DNA of 54,872 nt from Anaerolineales bacterium UBA2395. Lineage in GTDB: Bacteria; Chloroflexota; Anaerolineae; Anaerolineales; Villigracilaceae. Below are positions 8,163 through 16,453 of the stretch, piece after piece. The DNA lies in the NCBI GenBank assembly GCA_002343775.1, contig DDSH01000029.1, positions 1 through 54,872 of the forward strand, given 5' to 3'. Both the position numbers and the translations under genes were made by a program. Positions within the stretch are counted from its first letter, which is position 1; each line of letters opens with the position of its first letter. The notes beneath the pieces are model-generated. The model had not been told where the DNA came from. It ran no database searches and saw only the letters and a program-made list of their open reading frames with translations.

Positions 8163-9773
8163 TTAACCTCGCTTGCGGCGTGAAATCCAGGAGGAGATAC
8201 CGAGGAAGACGACTAGCCCGGGCAGTACGATCACGGTCATCAAGATGATGGTGATGAAGCGCAGGTTGGTGATTGGTTGCAAGACGCGCTGGGTCTGCGG
8301 GCGGGTGGTGATGTTCAGCAGGTCTTCCTGTTCGGCTGCCCAGTCTACTGAGTTGACGAACATGTTGCCGTTGCCGTACACTTCAAAGTTGCCATCGACG
8401 GCGAAAAGCGAGTTTCCGAACACGACCACGCGACCGGTGGTGGCGGAGTTTTCACCCACCACAGCCAGGTAGAGCGGTCCCTGGGTATCCACTTCCGGGT
8501 TGTTGACGACCTCGTTCACGAGGTCGGTTTCACCCCAGGCGGTTTCGATGGTGCTGATCAGCCAGGTTTGGGTGACGTTTTCCTTCTCGCCAGTGATTGC
8601 TAGGCTGCGTGCCTGCGGCAGAACGACAAACAGGTTGCTGGTCAGGTTCTGGGTAATGGGGTGACCCGAATTGTAGAGTGAAGAGACCGCCTGGAAGGGG
8701 TTCTGCGAGTTGACTGGGTCGATGACCACATCATTGTTGAGGGTAATGCCCCAATCTGCGGTCAAATACTCGGCGAGCGGGTCGGCAGCATCTCCAAATT
8801 CGGTGAAGAAGACCGGGTCTTGCATCACAACGAGGCTGCCGCCATTGTCCACATATTCCTTCAGCAATGCTACTTCATCTTTACTGACCGGTTTGGCGGG
8901 ACCGGCAACGACAATTGCGAGCGCATCTTCGGGAATGTCGCGGGTAGTCAACAGGTTCAGCGAGTTGACAGTGTAATTTTTGGCTTCGAGCGTGCTTTTC
9001 GCCACAGAGTAGCTGAGATCTGCGCCGGCTTCGAGATTGATCTCGCCATGCCCCTGCAGGAAGTAGATGACACGCGCTTCAGGGCTGATGAGCCGAATCA
9101 TTGTGCGAACCAGTTCGGTTTCGCTGGCGAAGGAGGCAACTTCCTTGGTTTCACCCATTTGCAGCAGAATCTTGCCGTCACCGGTGATACCGGCATCGCG
9201 TGCTGCCATTGGGTTGAGGTCTGGGTTCACGAAGGTGTAGTCGAACTTGCCGTCGCTGTTGTCTTTGAATTTTTGCAGAAGTTCCTGCGCCGAGTCGCTG
9301 TTCAGGCTGGTGGAATAGAAGCCTGTGGCGGTGACCTTCTCTGGCAGTGTGGCGAGGACCTGCAAGGTCTCTGGTGCAAGCGTGTTGGATTGGTCTGCAG
9401 TGAAGTCCCAGGGGGCGCCGAACAGATCCTGATTGTTGTAAACGATGTAGTTGACCGCGACCAGGATGCCGATAAAGGCTACGGTGAGGATCAATGAATT
9501 CGAGCCGTACCGAGCCTGTCGTCCGGTAAAGATGCGGCGGATCGTATCCGGCGCGAGGAAGGCGTACATGCCCAGCCCGACGAATAAAAGTCCGATACTG
9601 ACCTGCAAGACGATGTCAACGACATTCTGCTGGGTTTCTTCCAGCGTGAACATGCCAATGCCGGTCAGGACATTGGTGGAAGCAAGCAAACCTGTGGTGA
9701 TACAGGCGAGCAGGGCAAGGAGCAGCCCGATGAATGCATACTTGGCGTAGGGATTTTTCTTTTTGCCAGCCAT
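8163..9773 (-). CDS. GldG-like ABC transporter auxiliary protein
   Basis: About 536 residues. Three N-terminal membrane helices (around 10-32, 45-65, 85-105) are followed by a large extracytoplasmic domain of the ABC-type auxiliary (GldG/IFT52-like) kind, with YFLQGHGE, LLKEYVDNGGSLVVMQDPV and RVVVFGNSLFAVDGNF, and a C-terminal helix followed by a basic end. In Bacteroidota GldA/F/G form an ABC complex linked to gliding; outside that group the role is unknown. I take ATG 9773 as the start, since it overlaps the stop of the permease gene as TAATG; an ATG at 9782 is a possible alternative. Confidence 0.88.
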   Translation of the reverse strand: MAGKKKNPYAKYAFIGLLLALLACITTGLLASTNVLTGIGMFTLEETQQNVVDIVLQVSIGLLFVGLGMYAFLAPDTIRRIFTGRQARYGSNSLILTVAFIGILVAVNYIVYNNQDLFGAPWDFTADQSNTLAPETLQVLATLPEKVTATGFYSTSLNSDSAQELLQKFKDNSDGKFDYTFVNPDLNPMAARDAGITGDGKILLQMGETKEVASFASETELVRTMIRLISPEARVIYFLQGHGEINLEAGADLSYSVAKSTLEAKNYTVNSLNLLTTRDIPEDALAIVVAGPAKPVSKDEVALLKEYVDNGGSLVVMQDPVFFTEFGDAADPLAEYLTADWGITLNNDVVIDPVNSQNPFQAVSSLYNSGHPITQNLTSNLFVVLPQARSLAITGEKENVTQTWLISTIETAWGETDLVNEVVNNPEVDTQGPLYLAVVGENSATTGRVVVFGNSLFAVDGNFEVYGNGNMFVNSVDWAAEQEDLLNITTRPQTQRVLQPITNLRFITIILMTVIVLPGLVVFLGISSWISRRKRG

Positions 9774-10519
9774 TAGCGCCATCTCCGAATTTCGATTGCG
9801 GTGGTGCCGATGAACAAGCCCAACGCGGTGAGACTAAGGTAGTAGGTGAGTCCTCCGAGGGTTAGCGAGCCGCTGTTGATGTCCTGCGAAAAATGGTAGG
9901 ACAAGCTGAGGTAGTTGAGCACATCACCACCTTGGGGCAGCAGGCTTGCCGGGAGACCGATCATAAACCAGAGGAAAAAGAATAGACCGAGGGTGACAAA
10001 GTACGCGGCGAACTGGTTGGTGAAGATCGCGGAAATACCCACGCCCAGAGCCAACATGGCGGAGGTGATCAGGATCATGCCAAGATAGGAAGCGATCATT
10101 AACTTCCAGTCGATGCCGGGAGTGATCAGGTTTTCCAGGATGATCGGGAAGACCAGCGTCAGCAGGGCAACTGAAAGTACGAACATCATGGCGCCGAGCC
10201 ATTTTCCTGCCACCAGTTCAAAGTCGCGGATCGGGGCGGTCAACATCAGTTCGAGCGTGCCCATGCGGGCTTCGTCGGAAAGCAGGCGCATCGTCAGCGC
10301 GGGACTGAGGAAAACCATCAGGAAGACGAACAACCAGTTGATCTGGGTGCTATTGGGGGCGGTTCCGCCGCCCATAAAGGCATTCTGCGCGCTAAAGTAC
10401 AGGATCGCAGAGAAGTAAATGCCCAACGGCAGCAGGATGGAGAACGCCACCACATACGCCAGCGGGCTGTTGAAGTAATTATCGTATTCGCGTTTTGCGA
10501 TTGTCCAAATATTTTTCAT
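9773..10519 (-). CDS. ABC-2 type permease, GldF-like
   Basis: 248 residues with six hydrophobic helices. It opens with MKNIWTIAKREYDNYFNSPL, the usual amphipathic N-terminus of ABC-2 permeases of the GldF/NatB type, and contains the loop LSPALTMRLLSDEARMGTLELMLTAPI typical of the family (positions about 78-104). It should form the membrane channel for the ATPase encoded 11 bases upstream, and its stop overlaps the start of the GldG-like gene. Substrate unknown. Confidence 0.9.
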   Translation of the reverse strand: MKNIWTIAKREYDNYFNSPLAYVVAFSILLPLGIYFSAILYFSAQNAFMGGGTAPNSTQINWLFVFLMVFLSPALTMRLLSDEARMGTLELMLTAPIRDFELVAGKWLGAMMFVLSVALLTLVFPIILENLITPGIDWKLMIASYLGMILITSAMLALGVGISAIFTNQFAAYFVTLGLFFFLWFMIGLPASLLPQGGDVLNYLSLSYHFSQDINSGSLTLGGLTYYLSLTALGLFIGTTAIEIRRWR

Positions 10520-10530
10520 GGTTCGTCCCT

Positions 10531-11457
10531 CTATTTCTTTTTGGCATCGTTGCCGGTGAGTTCGAGGAAGATCTCCTCAAGGCTCATGCCAAGCGGACGC
10601 AGTTCGAGCAGGTCGTAGCCATCTTTGATGACCTGTTTGGCAACTTCGGGGCGCAGGTCTTTGCCGGAGGCAAATTCGAATTCCACAGCGCCATCTTCGA
10701 GGGTTTCGACTTTTCGCACCCCCTTAACCGACTTGATCGAGTCGGCGAGTTCATCGGCTTCACCGCGCACGCGTACGATCACACGTTCCGCGCCGAGCAG
10801 GCGGGCTTGCAGGTTCTCGGTCGTATCTTCTGCAACGATCTTGCCTTTGTTGATGATCAACACACGGTCGCACAGGTTCTGTGCTTCATGCAGCAGGTGG
10901 GTGGAGAGCAACACCGTGCGTTCCTTGCCGATCTCGCGGATGAGTTCACGCACTTCCACCACCTGACCCGGGTCGAGACCGATGGTCGGCTCGTCGAGGA
11001 TCAACACTTCCGGTCGGTGCAGAAGCGCCTGAGCCAGACCCACTCTCTGGCGCATGCCTTTGGATAGATTACCGATAAAGCCGTTGGAGCGGTCGAGCAA
11101 CCCGACCATATCCAAAACTTCTTCCACACGGGCATCCACGTTGGGGATGTGACGCAGCTCGCCCATGTACTTCAAATATTCGAACACAACCATGTCGGTG
11201 TACAGTGGCACCGTCTCTGGCAGATACCCAACCCGCTTGCGCACTTCGAGCGATTCCTCGACCACATCGTACCCGGCGACAACCGCTTCACCATCGCTGG
11301 GCGGCATGTAACCTGTCAGAATGCGCATGGTGGTGGTTTTCCCCGCGCCATTGGGACCGAGGAATCCCACAATTTCGCCCTGCTGCGCATCGAAACTCAA
11401 ATTGTGGATGGCGCGCCGGGCACCGTAGTCTTTGGTCAGACCACTAACTTTGATCAT
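10531..11457 (-). CDS. ABC transporter ATP-binding protein, GldA-like
   Basis: 308 residues. Walker A GPNGAGKT lies at 34-41, followed by the Q-loop, the signature LSKGMRQRVGLAQA, Walker B VLILDEP and the switch His in LLSTHLLHEA. A C-terminal ~85-residue extension (ERVIVRVRGEADELADSI onward) is typical of the GldA/NatA/DrrA class of exporters that pair with ABC-2 permeases. ATG 11457 is chosen because GAGGAG sits six bases before it; GTG 11463 is in frame but lies too close to that site. First gene of a four-gene operon with a promoter at 11548-11577. Confidence 0.93.
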   Translation of the reverse strand: MIKVSGLTKDYGARRAIHNLSFDAQQGEIVGFLGPNGAGKTTTMRILTGYMPPSDGEAVVAGYDVVEESLEVRKRVGYLPETVPLYTDMVVFEYLKYMGELRHIPNVDARVEEVLDMVGLLDRSNGFIGNLSKGMRQRVGLAQALLHRPEVLILDEPTIGLDPGQVVEVRELIREIGKERTVLLSTHLLHEAQNLCDRVLIINKGKIVAEDTTENLQARLLGAERVIVRVRGEADELADSIKSVKGVRKVETLEDGAVEFEFASGKDLRPEVAKQVIKDGYDLLELRPLGMSLEEIFLELTGNDAKKK

Positions 11458-11547
11458 TGCCACTCCTCATCGTTTGTAAAAAATGGGGCTATATCGCAAG
11501 AAAAGACACAACCCTGACGCGGGCAGTGCCTTTTTTTACCGCAGAAT

Positions 11548-11577
11548 ACTATACAATATATGAAAGAACAAAGTCAA
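11548..11577 (-). promoter_or_regulatory. Promoter of the GldA-like operon
   Basis: Minus-strand TTGACT (11577-11572), an 18-base spacer, then TATAGT (11553-11548). The leader to ATG 11457 would be about 85 bases and ends with the ribosome site GAGGAG. Confidence 0.7.
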
Positions 11578-11622
11578 GCGGGTTGCAATCTTCTAATCCA
11601 ATCCTAATCTGAATCCATCGGC

Positions 11623-11628
11623 TATAAT
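11623..11628 (+). promoter_or_regulatory. -10 box of the alanyl-tRNA editing gene
   Basis: TATAAT ends seven bases before ATG 11636, so transcription should begin at or within a base of the start codon and the mRNA is predicted to be leaderless. No clear -35 box and no Shine-Dalgarno are visible. Confidence 0.6.
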
Positions 11629-11635
11629 GGGCGGC

Positions 11636-12355
11636 ATGACCGAACTTCTCTACCAAACCGACTCGTATCTCAAGGAATTTACCGCTACGATCACATCTGT
11701 CGATGCGGAAACCCGCGCCGTTATTCTCGATCGCTCCGCGTTTTACCCCGGCGGAGGCGGTCAACCCTGCGATCTTGGGATGCTGGAAACGGGAGGCATT
11801 GCCTACCCGGTGGAAAAGGTCAAGAAACAGGGCGACAACGTCCTGCACTTCCTCGGTGGGAGTGCGCCATTGCCCGTTGCCGGTTCCGCTTCACACGGGA
11901 CCTTGGACTGGGTGCGGCGTTTCGAGCTGATGCGCACTCATAGCGCGATGCACATCCTGTGCGGGGTGGTCTGGCGCGATTACGGGGCGAAAGTCACAGG
12001 CGGCGATATGGACCCGCTCAAAGGTCGCATGGATTTTGAATTCGAGACCATGCGCGGGGAACTCGTCCGCGAGATCGAGATGGCGGTCAACCACGAGGTG
12101 CGACAAAGCCGTGAGGTGCGAGTCAACATCCTCCCGAGGGAAGAAGCGTTCCAAATTCCCGATCTGATCCGCACCAAGATCAATCTTTTGCCTGAAGGCA
12201 TCATGCAAGTCCGCACGGTGGAGATCGTCGGGCTCGATCTGCAAGCCGATGGCGGGACGCACGTTGCCAATACGTCTGAGGTAGGGATCATCAAAGTGGT
12301 GGATTATAAAAGCAAGGGCGCCATCAACAAGCGCATTTATGTCGAAGTGGAATAG
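11636..12355 (+). CDS. Alanyl-tRNA editing protein, AlaX family
   Basis: 239 residues; free-standing homologue of the AlaRS editing domain that hydrolyses Ser- or Gly-charged tRNA-Ala. The N-terminal beta-barrel part has AFYPGGGGQPCD, and the editing domain has the metal-binding HSAMH pair (H102, H106). The C-terminal motif is DGGTHV (D205-H209-V), where the AlaRS editing domain carries CGGTHV; here the Cys ligand position is Asp. From memory this occurs in part of the AlaX family, so it need not mean loss of activity. The length fits AlaX-M. ATG 11636 is chosen over ATG 11627, which lies within the -10 box. Transcribed alone, divergent from the GldA-like operon. Confidence 0.88.
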   Translation: MTELLYQTDSYLKEFTATITSVDAETRAVILDRSAFYPGGGGQPCDLGMLETGGIAYPVEKVKKQGDNVLHFLGGSAPLPVAGSASHGTLDWVRRFELMRTHSAMHILCGVVWRDYGAKVTGGDMDPLKGRMDFEFETMRGELVREIEMAVNHEVRQSREVRVNILPREEAFQIPDLIRTKINLLPEGIMQVRTVEIVGLDLQADGGTHVANTSEVGIIKVVDYKSKGAINKRIYVEVE

Positions 12356-12391
12356 CCCAAATAGGGGAGAGGCTTTTCATTTGCATGATTG

Positions 12392-12397
12392 TATAAT
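12392..12397 (+). promoter_or_regulatory. -10 box of the small lipoprotein gene
   Basis: TATAAT, followed by about 30 bases and the ribosome site AAAGGAG (12424-12430) before ATG 12432. No clear -35 box. Confidence 0.5.
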
Positions 12398-12431
12398 GTC
12401 GATTATTCTGGAAAGTAATCAACAAAGGAGA

Positions 12432-12851
12432 ATGCAAATGAAATCGAAGAAATTTTCCATCCTGCTGGCTGCTCTTGCCCTTATTGTTGCGCAACTGGCT
12501 TGTGCAGTGGGTGAACCCACTTTGAGCAATGTGCGCACCGCGCGCGATTCTGACGGTGCCCAGCCTTCCACTACGTTCGGTGCGTTCGATACAGTGTATG
12601 TCGTCAGTGACCTGAGCAACGGCGTTGCAGGCAACATCATCACATCCAAGTGGTATGCCGAGAGCGTGGATGGCGTGGATCCGAACTTCCTGATCGATGA
12701 AGCCGATATCAATGTTACGGAAGAATCCTTCAACGGCACCATCTATTTCTACTTTGAGCCGCCCACCGATGGTTGGCCCGCTGGAACCTATCGCGTCGAA
12801 GTGTATTTCAATGGCGCGTTGACGGGCACGGTTCAGTTCTCTGTTCAATAA
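12432..12851 (+). CDS. Small predicted lipoprotein, function unknown
   Basis: 139 residues. A basic start (MQMKSKKF) and a hydrophobic stretch end in the lipobox AQLAC, so the protein should be lipidated at Cys22 and kept at the outer face of the membrane; lgt and two lspA genes for this are also in the window. The mature part is acidic and beta-rich (TFGAFDTVYVVSDL, IYFYFEPPTDGWPAGTYRVEV), compatible with an immunoglobulin-like fold, but I do not recognise a family. Good AAAGGAG site ahead of ATG. A strong terminator follows. Confidence 0.8.
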   Translation: MQMKSKKFSILLAALALIVAQLACAVGEPTLSNVRTARDSDGAQPSTTFGAFDTVYVVSDLSNGVAGNIITSKWYAESVDGVDPNFLIDEADINVTEESFNGTIYFYFEPPTDGWPAGTYRVEVYFNGALTGTVQFSVQ

Positions 12852-12865
12852 TCTTTGCCCGACGG

Positions 12866-12898
12866 AAAGCGGTCATCAGTGATGGTGACCGCTTTTTT
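12866..12898 (+). terminator. Terminator of the small lipoprotein gene
   Basis: AAAGCGGTCA (12866-12875) pairs with TGACCGCTTT (12886-12895), 10-base loop, followed by six T. Confidence 0.9.
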
Positions 12899-12905
12899 GT
12901 TGTTA

Positions 12906-12911
12906 TATAAT
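12906..12911 (+). promoter_or_regulatory. -10 box of the aldo/keto reductase gene
   Basis: TATAAT 16 bases before ATG 12928, directly behind the preceding terminator. The predicted 5' leader is only about ten bases and just includes a GGAGG site (12917-12921 region). Confidence 0.5.
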
Positions 12912-12927
12912 TGAAGCGGAGGCAGGA

Positions 12928-13896
12928 ATGAACTACAAAAAACTGGGCAGGACGGGCGTGAAGGTCTCGGCGCTATGCATGGGGACAATGCAATTCGGCT
13001 GGTCGTTAGGGGAGGAGGATTCGCATCGAATTCTGACGGCGACGTTTGAATCTGGTATCAATTTTCTCGATACAGCGGATATTTACTCCAAATGGGTAGA
13101 CGGCAACCCGGGCGGCATCTCGGAAACGTATATCGGTAATTGGATGAAAGCGAACCGCATCCGGCGCGACCAGCTGGTGATCGCCACCAAAGTGCGCGGC
13201 GATATGGGAAGGGGACCGAACGACGAAGGTTTGAGCCGCGCCCATATCATGAGCGCAGTGGAAGCGTCTTTGCGCCGTTTGCAGACAGATTACATCGACT
13301 TGTACCAATCCCACTGGACGGACGATGATACTCCCATCGAGGAAACGATGCGTGCTTTCGATGATCTGGTACGGCAGGGCAAGGTGCGGTATGTTGGCGC
13401 TTCCAACTATGACGCTTGGGAGTTGATGCAATCGTTGTGGGTATCAGACAAATACAACCTTGTCCGGTATGACAGCCTTCAACCGCACTACAATTTGATT
13501 CACCGGGAAGAATTCGAACGTGAATTACGAGCTGTGTGCCATACTTATGGGATCGGTGTGATCCCTTATAGCCCATTGGCGGGCGGATTCTTAACCGGCA
13601 AGTATCGTCAGGGCCAGCCGTTGCCTGCCAGCAAACGCGCCGAGGGACGCAGAAAGGTGATGACGGAAAAGAATTTCAACCTTCTTTACGAAATGGAACG
13701 CATGGCGCTGCTGCACAAGGCGTCAATTGCCCAGATCGCTCTGGCGTGGATGCTGGCTGACCCGGTGGTGACCTGCCCGATCATTGGGGCAACGTCTGTT
13801 GAGCAATTAAATGAGAACCTTGGCGCGCTTCAGGTGAACTTGACTGCGGAAGAGAGGGCTACCTTGAGCACCATGACGGATTGGAAAAGCGGCTAG
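12928..13896 (+). CDS. Aldo/keto reductase
   Basis: 322 residues, full (beta/alpha)8 barrel length. NADPH-dependent reduction of aldehydes or ketones; substrate not predictable. The opening MNYKKLGRTGVKVSALCMGT is typical. Catalytic Asp and Tyr are in FLDTADIYSKW (D48, Y53), the Lys in VIATKVRG and the His in YQSHWTDD. The C-terminal cofactor region with PIIGATSVEQLNENLGAL is the family's NADPH 2'-phosphate site region. It resembles the AKR families around YajO/Tas and potassium-channel beta subunits. Stands alone, with its own promoter and GGAGG site. Confidence 0.95.
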   Translation: MNYKKLGRTGVKVSALCMGTMQFGWSLGEEDSHRILTATFESGINFLDTADIYSKWVDGNPGGISETYIGNWMKANRIRRDQLVIATKVRGDMGRGPNDEGLSRAHIMSAVEASLRRLQTDYIDLYQSHWTDDDTPIEETMRAFDDLVRQGKVRYVGASNYDAWELMQSLWVSDKYNLVRYDSLQPHYNLIHREEFERELRAVCHTYGIGVIPYSPLAGGFLTGKYRQGQPLPASKRAEGRRKVMTEKNFNLLYEMERMALLHKASIAQIALAWMLADPVVTCPIIGATSVEQLNENLGALQVNLTAEERATLSTMTDWKSG

Positions 13897-13918
13897 TTTT
13901 TATCGATTTTTCGTTTGG

Positions 13919-13924
13919 TACAAT
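13919..13924 (+). promoter_or_regulatory. Extended -10 box of the cystathionine beta-synthase gene
   Basis: TGGTACAAT is an extended -10 element (TG-n-TACAAT) 21 bases before ATG 13946; the ribosome site AAGGAGAGAG lies between them. Confidence 0.5.
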
Positions 13925-13945
13925 ACCCACAACCAAGGAGAGAGA

Positions 13946-15358
13946 ATGACAGGATTACCAGAATCCAAAGAGAAACGTGTATTTAATAATGTGCTTGGCG
14001 CGATGGGGAATACGCCGCTTGTCAGACTGGAGCGGATCGGGCGTGACCTGCCGGTTCCACTGTATGCAAAACTGGAATTTATGAACCCTGGCGGTTCGGT
14101 CAAAGACCGGGTGGGGGCGAACATCATTGAACAGGCAGAGAAACGCGGTGAGATCAAACCCGGCGGCACCATCGTCGAAGCGACCTCGGGCAATACGGGG
14201 GTGGGGCTCGCCATCGCTGCGGCGTTGAAAGGGTACAAAACCATCTTCGTCATGCCCGACAAGATGAGCAATGAAAAAATACTACTGTTGCGTGCCTATG
14301 GCGCAAAGGTTGTTATCACGCCCACGGCGGTCGGACCGGATGACCCCCGTTCTTATTATGAAGTGGCGAAGAAATTCGCGCGTGAAACCCCCAATGCCAT
14401 TTTGGCGAATCAATATCACAACCCCGATAACCCCAGAACCCATGAATTAAGCACGGGGCCTGAAATTTGGGAGCAGACCGACGGCAAGGTGACCGATGTC
14501 ATCATAGGCATTGGAACCGGTGGAACGATCACTGGTGTAGGGCGCTATCTTAAAGCGAAAAATCCGAACATCACCATCGTCGGTGTGGATATCGAAGGCT
14601 CCATCCTGACCGAGATATGGCAGAACAAGGGCGTCATTCCCCCGGGCGCATATCCAAAAACCTATAAAGTGGAAGGTATTGGCGAAGACTTTTTACCCTC
14701 TACCATGGAAATACAATATGTGGATGCCATCGAGCGCGCCGGAGACCGCGAATCGTTTTTGTGGGCGCGTCAGCTCGTGCGACAGGAAGGCATTTTCGCG
14801 GGCGGCTCGTCCGGGTCGGCGATTGCAGGTGCGATCAAATACTGTAAAAAGTTGAGCGGCGACCGTTTGCCGATTGTCATTTTGCCGGATTCGGGCTCAC
14901 GCTACCTTTCCAAGTTCTATGACGATAAATGGATGCGCGAGTTCGGTTTCCTTTCGATGGAATTCGGCGAAACCGCGCTCGGTGACCTGTTGATCGCGAA
15001 ACCAAATAAATCTCTGATCACCGCCACGCTGGGCGACTCGATCCGCAAGGTCGTATCGGTCATGCACCAGAATGCGGTTTCGCAAATGCCCGTCGTCGGT
15101 GCGGATGGCATGCTGGTGGGGCTGATCGAAGAGGTGGATCTGCTCAACCATATGCTCGAAAAACACGACCACAGCCATGATGAAGTCATTGACTCGCTTG
15201 TGCAAAACGCCGGAGCCGTCTTCCCGCCTGAGACACCGCTCGAGGAAGCCATGCCGTCGCTCACGGCTGGATACGCCCTGATTGTTGTGGATCACAGCAA
15301 ACCGGTGGGCATCCTGACCAAGATCGATGTGCTGGACTATGTAGCGGGGAAGATCTAG
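13946..15358 (+). CDS. Cystathionine beta-synthase with CBS-domain pair
   Basis: 470 residues. PLP-dependent beta-replacement enzyme that joins serine (or an activated serine) with homocysteine or related thiols. The catalytic part (about 1-330) has the PLP lysine in GGSVKDRV (K53), the substrate loop TSGNTG and the phosphate-binding GIGTGGTITG. A linker is followed by two C-terminal CBS motifs (about 345-470; SQMPVVGADGMLVGLI and PVGILTKIDVLDYV), which in family members bind adenosyl ligands. The architecture is that of full-length CBS rather than plain cysteine synthase, though a cysteine-synthase activity cannot be excluded. Strong ribosome site AAGGAGAGAG; monocistronic, closed by a terminator. 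Confidence 0.93.
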   Translation: MTGLPESKEKRVFNNVLGAMGNTPLVRLERIGRDLPVPLYAKLEFMNPGGSVKDRVGANIIEQAEKRGEIKPGGTIVEATSGNTGVGLAIAAALKGYKTIFVMPDKMSNEKILLLRAYGAKVVITPTAVGPDDPRSYYEVAKKFARETPNAILANQYHNPDNPRTHELSTGPEIWEQTDGKVTDVIIGIGTGGTITGVGRYLKAKNPNITIVGVDIEGSILTEIWQNKGVIPPGAYPKTYKVEGIGEDFLPSTMEIQYVDAIERAGDRESFLWARQLVRQEGIFAGGSSGSAIAGAIKYCKKLSGDRLPIVILPDSGSRYLSKFYDDKWMREFGFLSMEFGETALGDLLIAKPNKSLITATLGDSIRKVVSVMHQNAVSQMPVVGADGMLVGLIEEVDLLNHMLEKHDHSHDEVIDSLVQNAGAVFPPETPLEEAMPSLTAGYALIVVDHSKPVGILTKIDVLDYVAGKI

Positions 15359-15395
15359 CCTCGGACGAGAGAGATATTTCGGGTTGTCTGAAGCG

Positions 15396-15422
15396 AACCC
15401 GCCGGAAACGGCGGGTTTTTTT
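15396..15422 (+). terminator. Terminator of the cystathionine beta-synthase gene
   Basis: AACCCGCCG (15396-15404) pairs with CGGCGGGTT (15409-15417) over a GAAA tetraloop, followed by a run of T to 15422. Confidence 0.92.
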
Positions 15423-15445
15423 CATCTGTGAAAAAAATCCTTAAT

Positions 15446-15474
15446 TTGAATTAGAACATATTTTCTATTACAAT
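15446..15474 (+). promoter_or_regulatory. Promoter of the DUF1761 gene
   Basis: TTGAAT (15446-15451), 17 bases, TACAAT (15469-15474); predicted start near 15482 and an AAGGAGAGAG ribosome site before ATG 15507. Confidence 0.65.
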
Positions 15475-15506
15475 AAAGACAACCTACTTTAATCAAGGAG
15501 AGAGAA

Positions 15507-15947
15507 ATGGACTTTAGCACTGTAAATTGGCTGGCTGTGGTTGCAAGTGTTGTGGCGAGTATGGTCATTGGTGGCGTTTGGTTTGGTCCCAAGACCTTTT
15601 TCCCCATTTGGTGGAAGGCAATTGGGAAACCCGAACACCAAGCCCCCGGCGCAGAAAATGCGGGCGGGGGAGCCGGGATGGCAATGGTGTGGGTTTTGCT
15701 CGTTGTGGCATCAACTGTTCAGATCGTTGCCATGGCATTGATGGTACATGCGTTGGGCAGCCTCACCGGTGGTGTGACATTGGTTTCGGGGGCGTTGACG
15801 GGTTTTTTGATGTGGCTGGGTTTTGTGGCTCCTGCCAGCCTCACCAATAAACTTTTTGCCGACCAGCTGAAAGCCTGGGTGATCGAAATGGGGAGTCATC
15901 TTATTACCTATGTGGTTATTGGTGCGATCCTAGGGGCGTGGCGCTAA
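15507..15947 (+). CDS. DUF1761 family small membrane protein
   Basis: 146 residues with four hydrophobic helices (about 8-28, 55-77, 82-107, 120-143). The first helix ends in IGGVWFGPKTFFPIWWKAIG, the conserved hallmark of DUF1761. No enzymatic motif is seen and the role of the family is unknown. The gene has its own promoter, a strong ribosome site and a strong terminator, so it is regulated independently of its neighbours. Confidence 0.88.
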   Translation: MDFSTVNWLAVVASVVASMVIGGVWFGPKTFFPIWWKAIGKPEHQAPGAENAGGGAGMAMVWVLLVVASTVQIVAMALMVHALGSLTGGVTLVSGALTGFLMWLGFVAPASLTNKLFADQLKAWVIEMGSHLITYVVIGAILGAWR

Positions 15948-15962
15948 ACTCGATTCAAGATA

Positions 15963-16001
15963 AAATAAAGCGGACGGTTACACCGTCCGCTTTATTTTTT
16001 T
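15963..16001 (+). terminator. Strong terminator of the DUF1761 gene
   Basis: A perfect 16-bp stem (15963-15978 with 15982-15997) with a 3-base loop is followed by T residues. The next gene's ribosome site begins only two bases further on. Confidence 0.93.
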
Positions 16002-16009
16002 GGAGAGAG

Positions 16010-16453
16010 ATGATCAGACCCTATCGAGAAGAAGATTTTGAGACTGTTTGCATATTCTGGTTCGCAGCCATTGAGTTTGCCGAGCCTGAGATCGTCCAGC
16101 GCATGGGCTATGAATTTCAGGGTGCGCGTGAATATTTCCGCAATGTGATCGTGCCGGAAAATAAACTTTGGGTGTACGAACTCAACGGCACACCTGTTGG
16201 TTTCATTGGCATGCAAAACGATTATATCGACCGTCTGTATGTCGACCCGAAGTTCCATCGGCGCGGAATCGGCTTGGCGTTGCTCGACCATGCGCGTTCG
16301 ATGTTCCCGGATCATCTCTGGCTAAAAACCGATCAAGCCAATAAAATTTCACGCGCCTTCTATGAAAAGAACGGATTTGTCCCCGAAAAATTTGGCGTCA
16401 GTCCACCGCCCGAATCCGAACCCGATGTTGAATATCACTGGTATAAAAAATAA
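16010..16453 (+). CDS. GNAT family N-acetyltransferase
   Basis: 147 residues. Transfers an acetyl group from acetyl-CoA to an amine. The GNAT fold is visible: MIRPYREEDFETVCIFW at the start, then the acetyl-CoA motif A DRLYVDPKFHRRGIGLALLDHA with the R-R-G-I-G pyrophosphate loop, and ISRAFYEKNGFVPEKF (motif B). The acceptor is unknown. ATG 16010 follows GGAGAGAG at a normal distance; longer readings into the terminator region are not credible. The stop overlaps the alr start (TAATG), so it is probably co-translated with alr. Confidence 0.9.
   Translation: MIRPYREEDFETVCIFWFAAIEFAEPEIVQRMGYEFQGAREYFRNVIVPENKLWVYELNGTPVGFIGMQNDYIDRLYVDPKFHRRGIGLALLDHARSMFPDHLWLKTDQANKISRAFYEKNGFVPEKFGVSPPPESEPDVEYHWYKK

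Noticed and set aside
13897..13945. SAM or other riboswitch ahead of the cystathionine beta-synthase gene
   Set aside because: The gap between the neighbouring genes is only 49 bases and the predicted leader about 15, too short for any such element.
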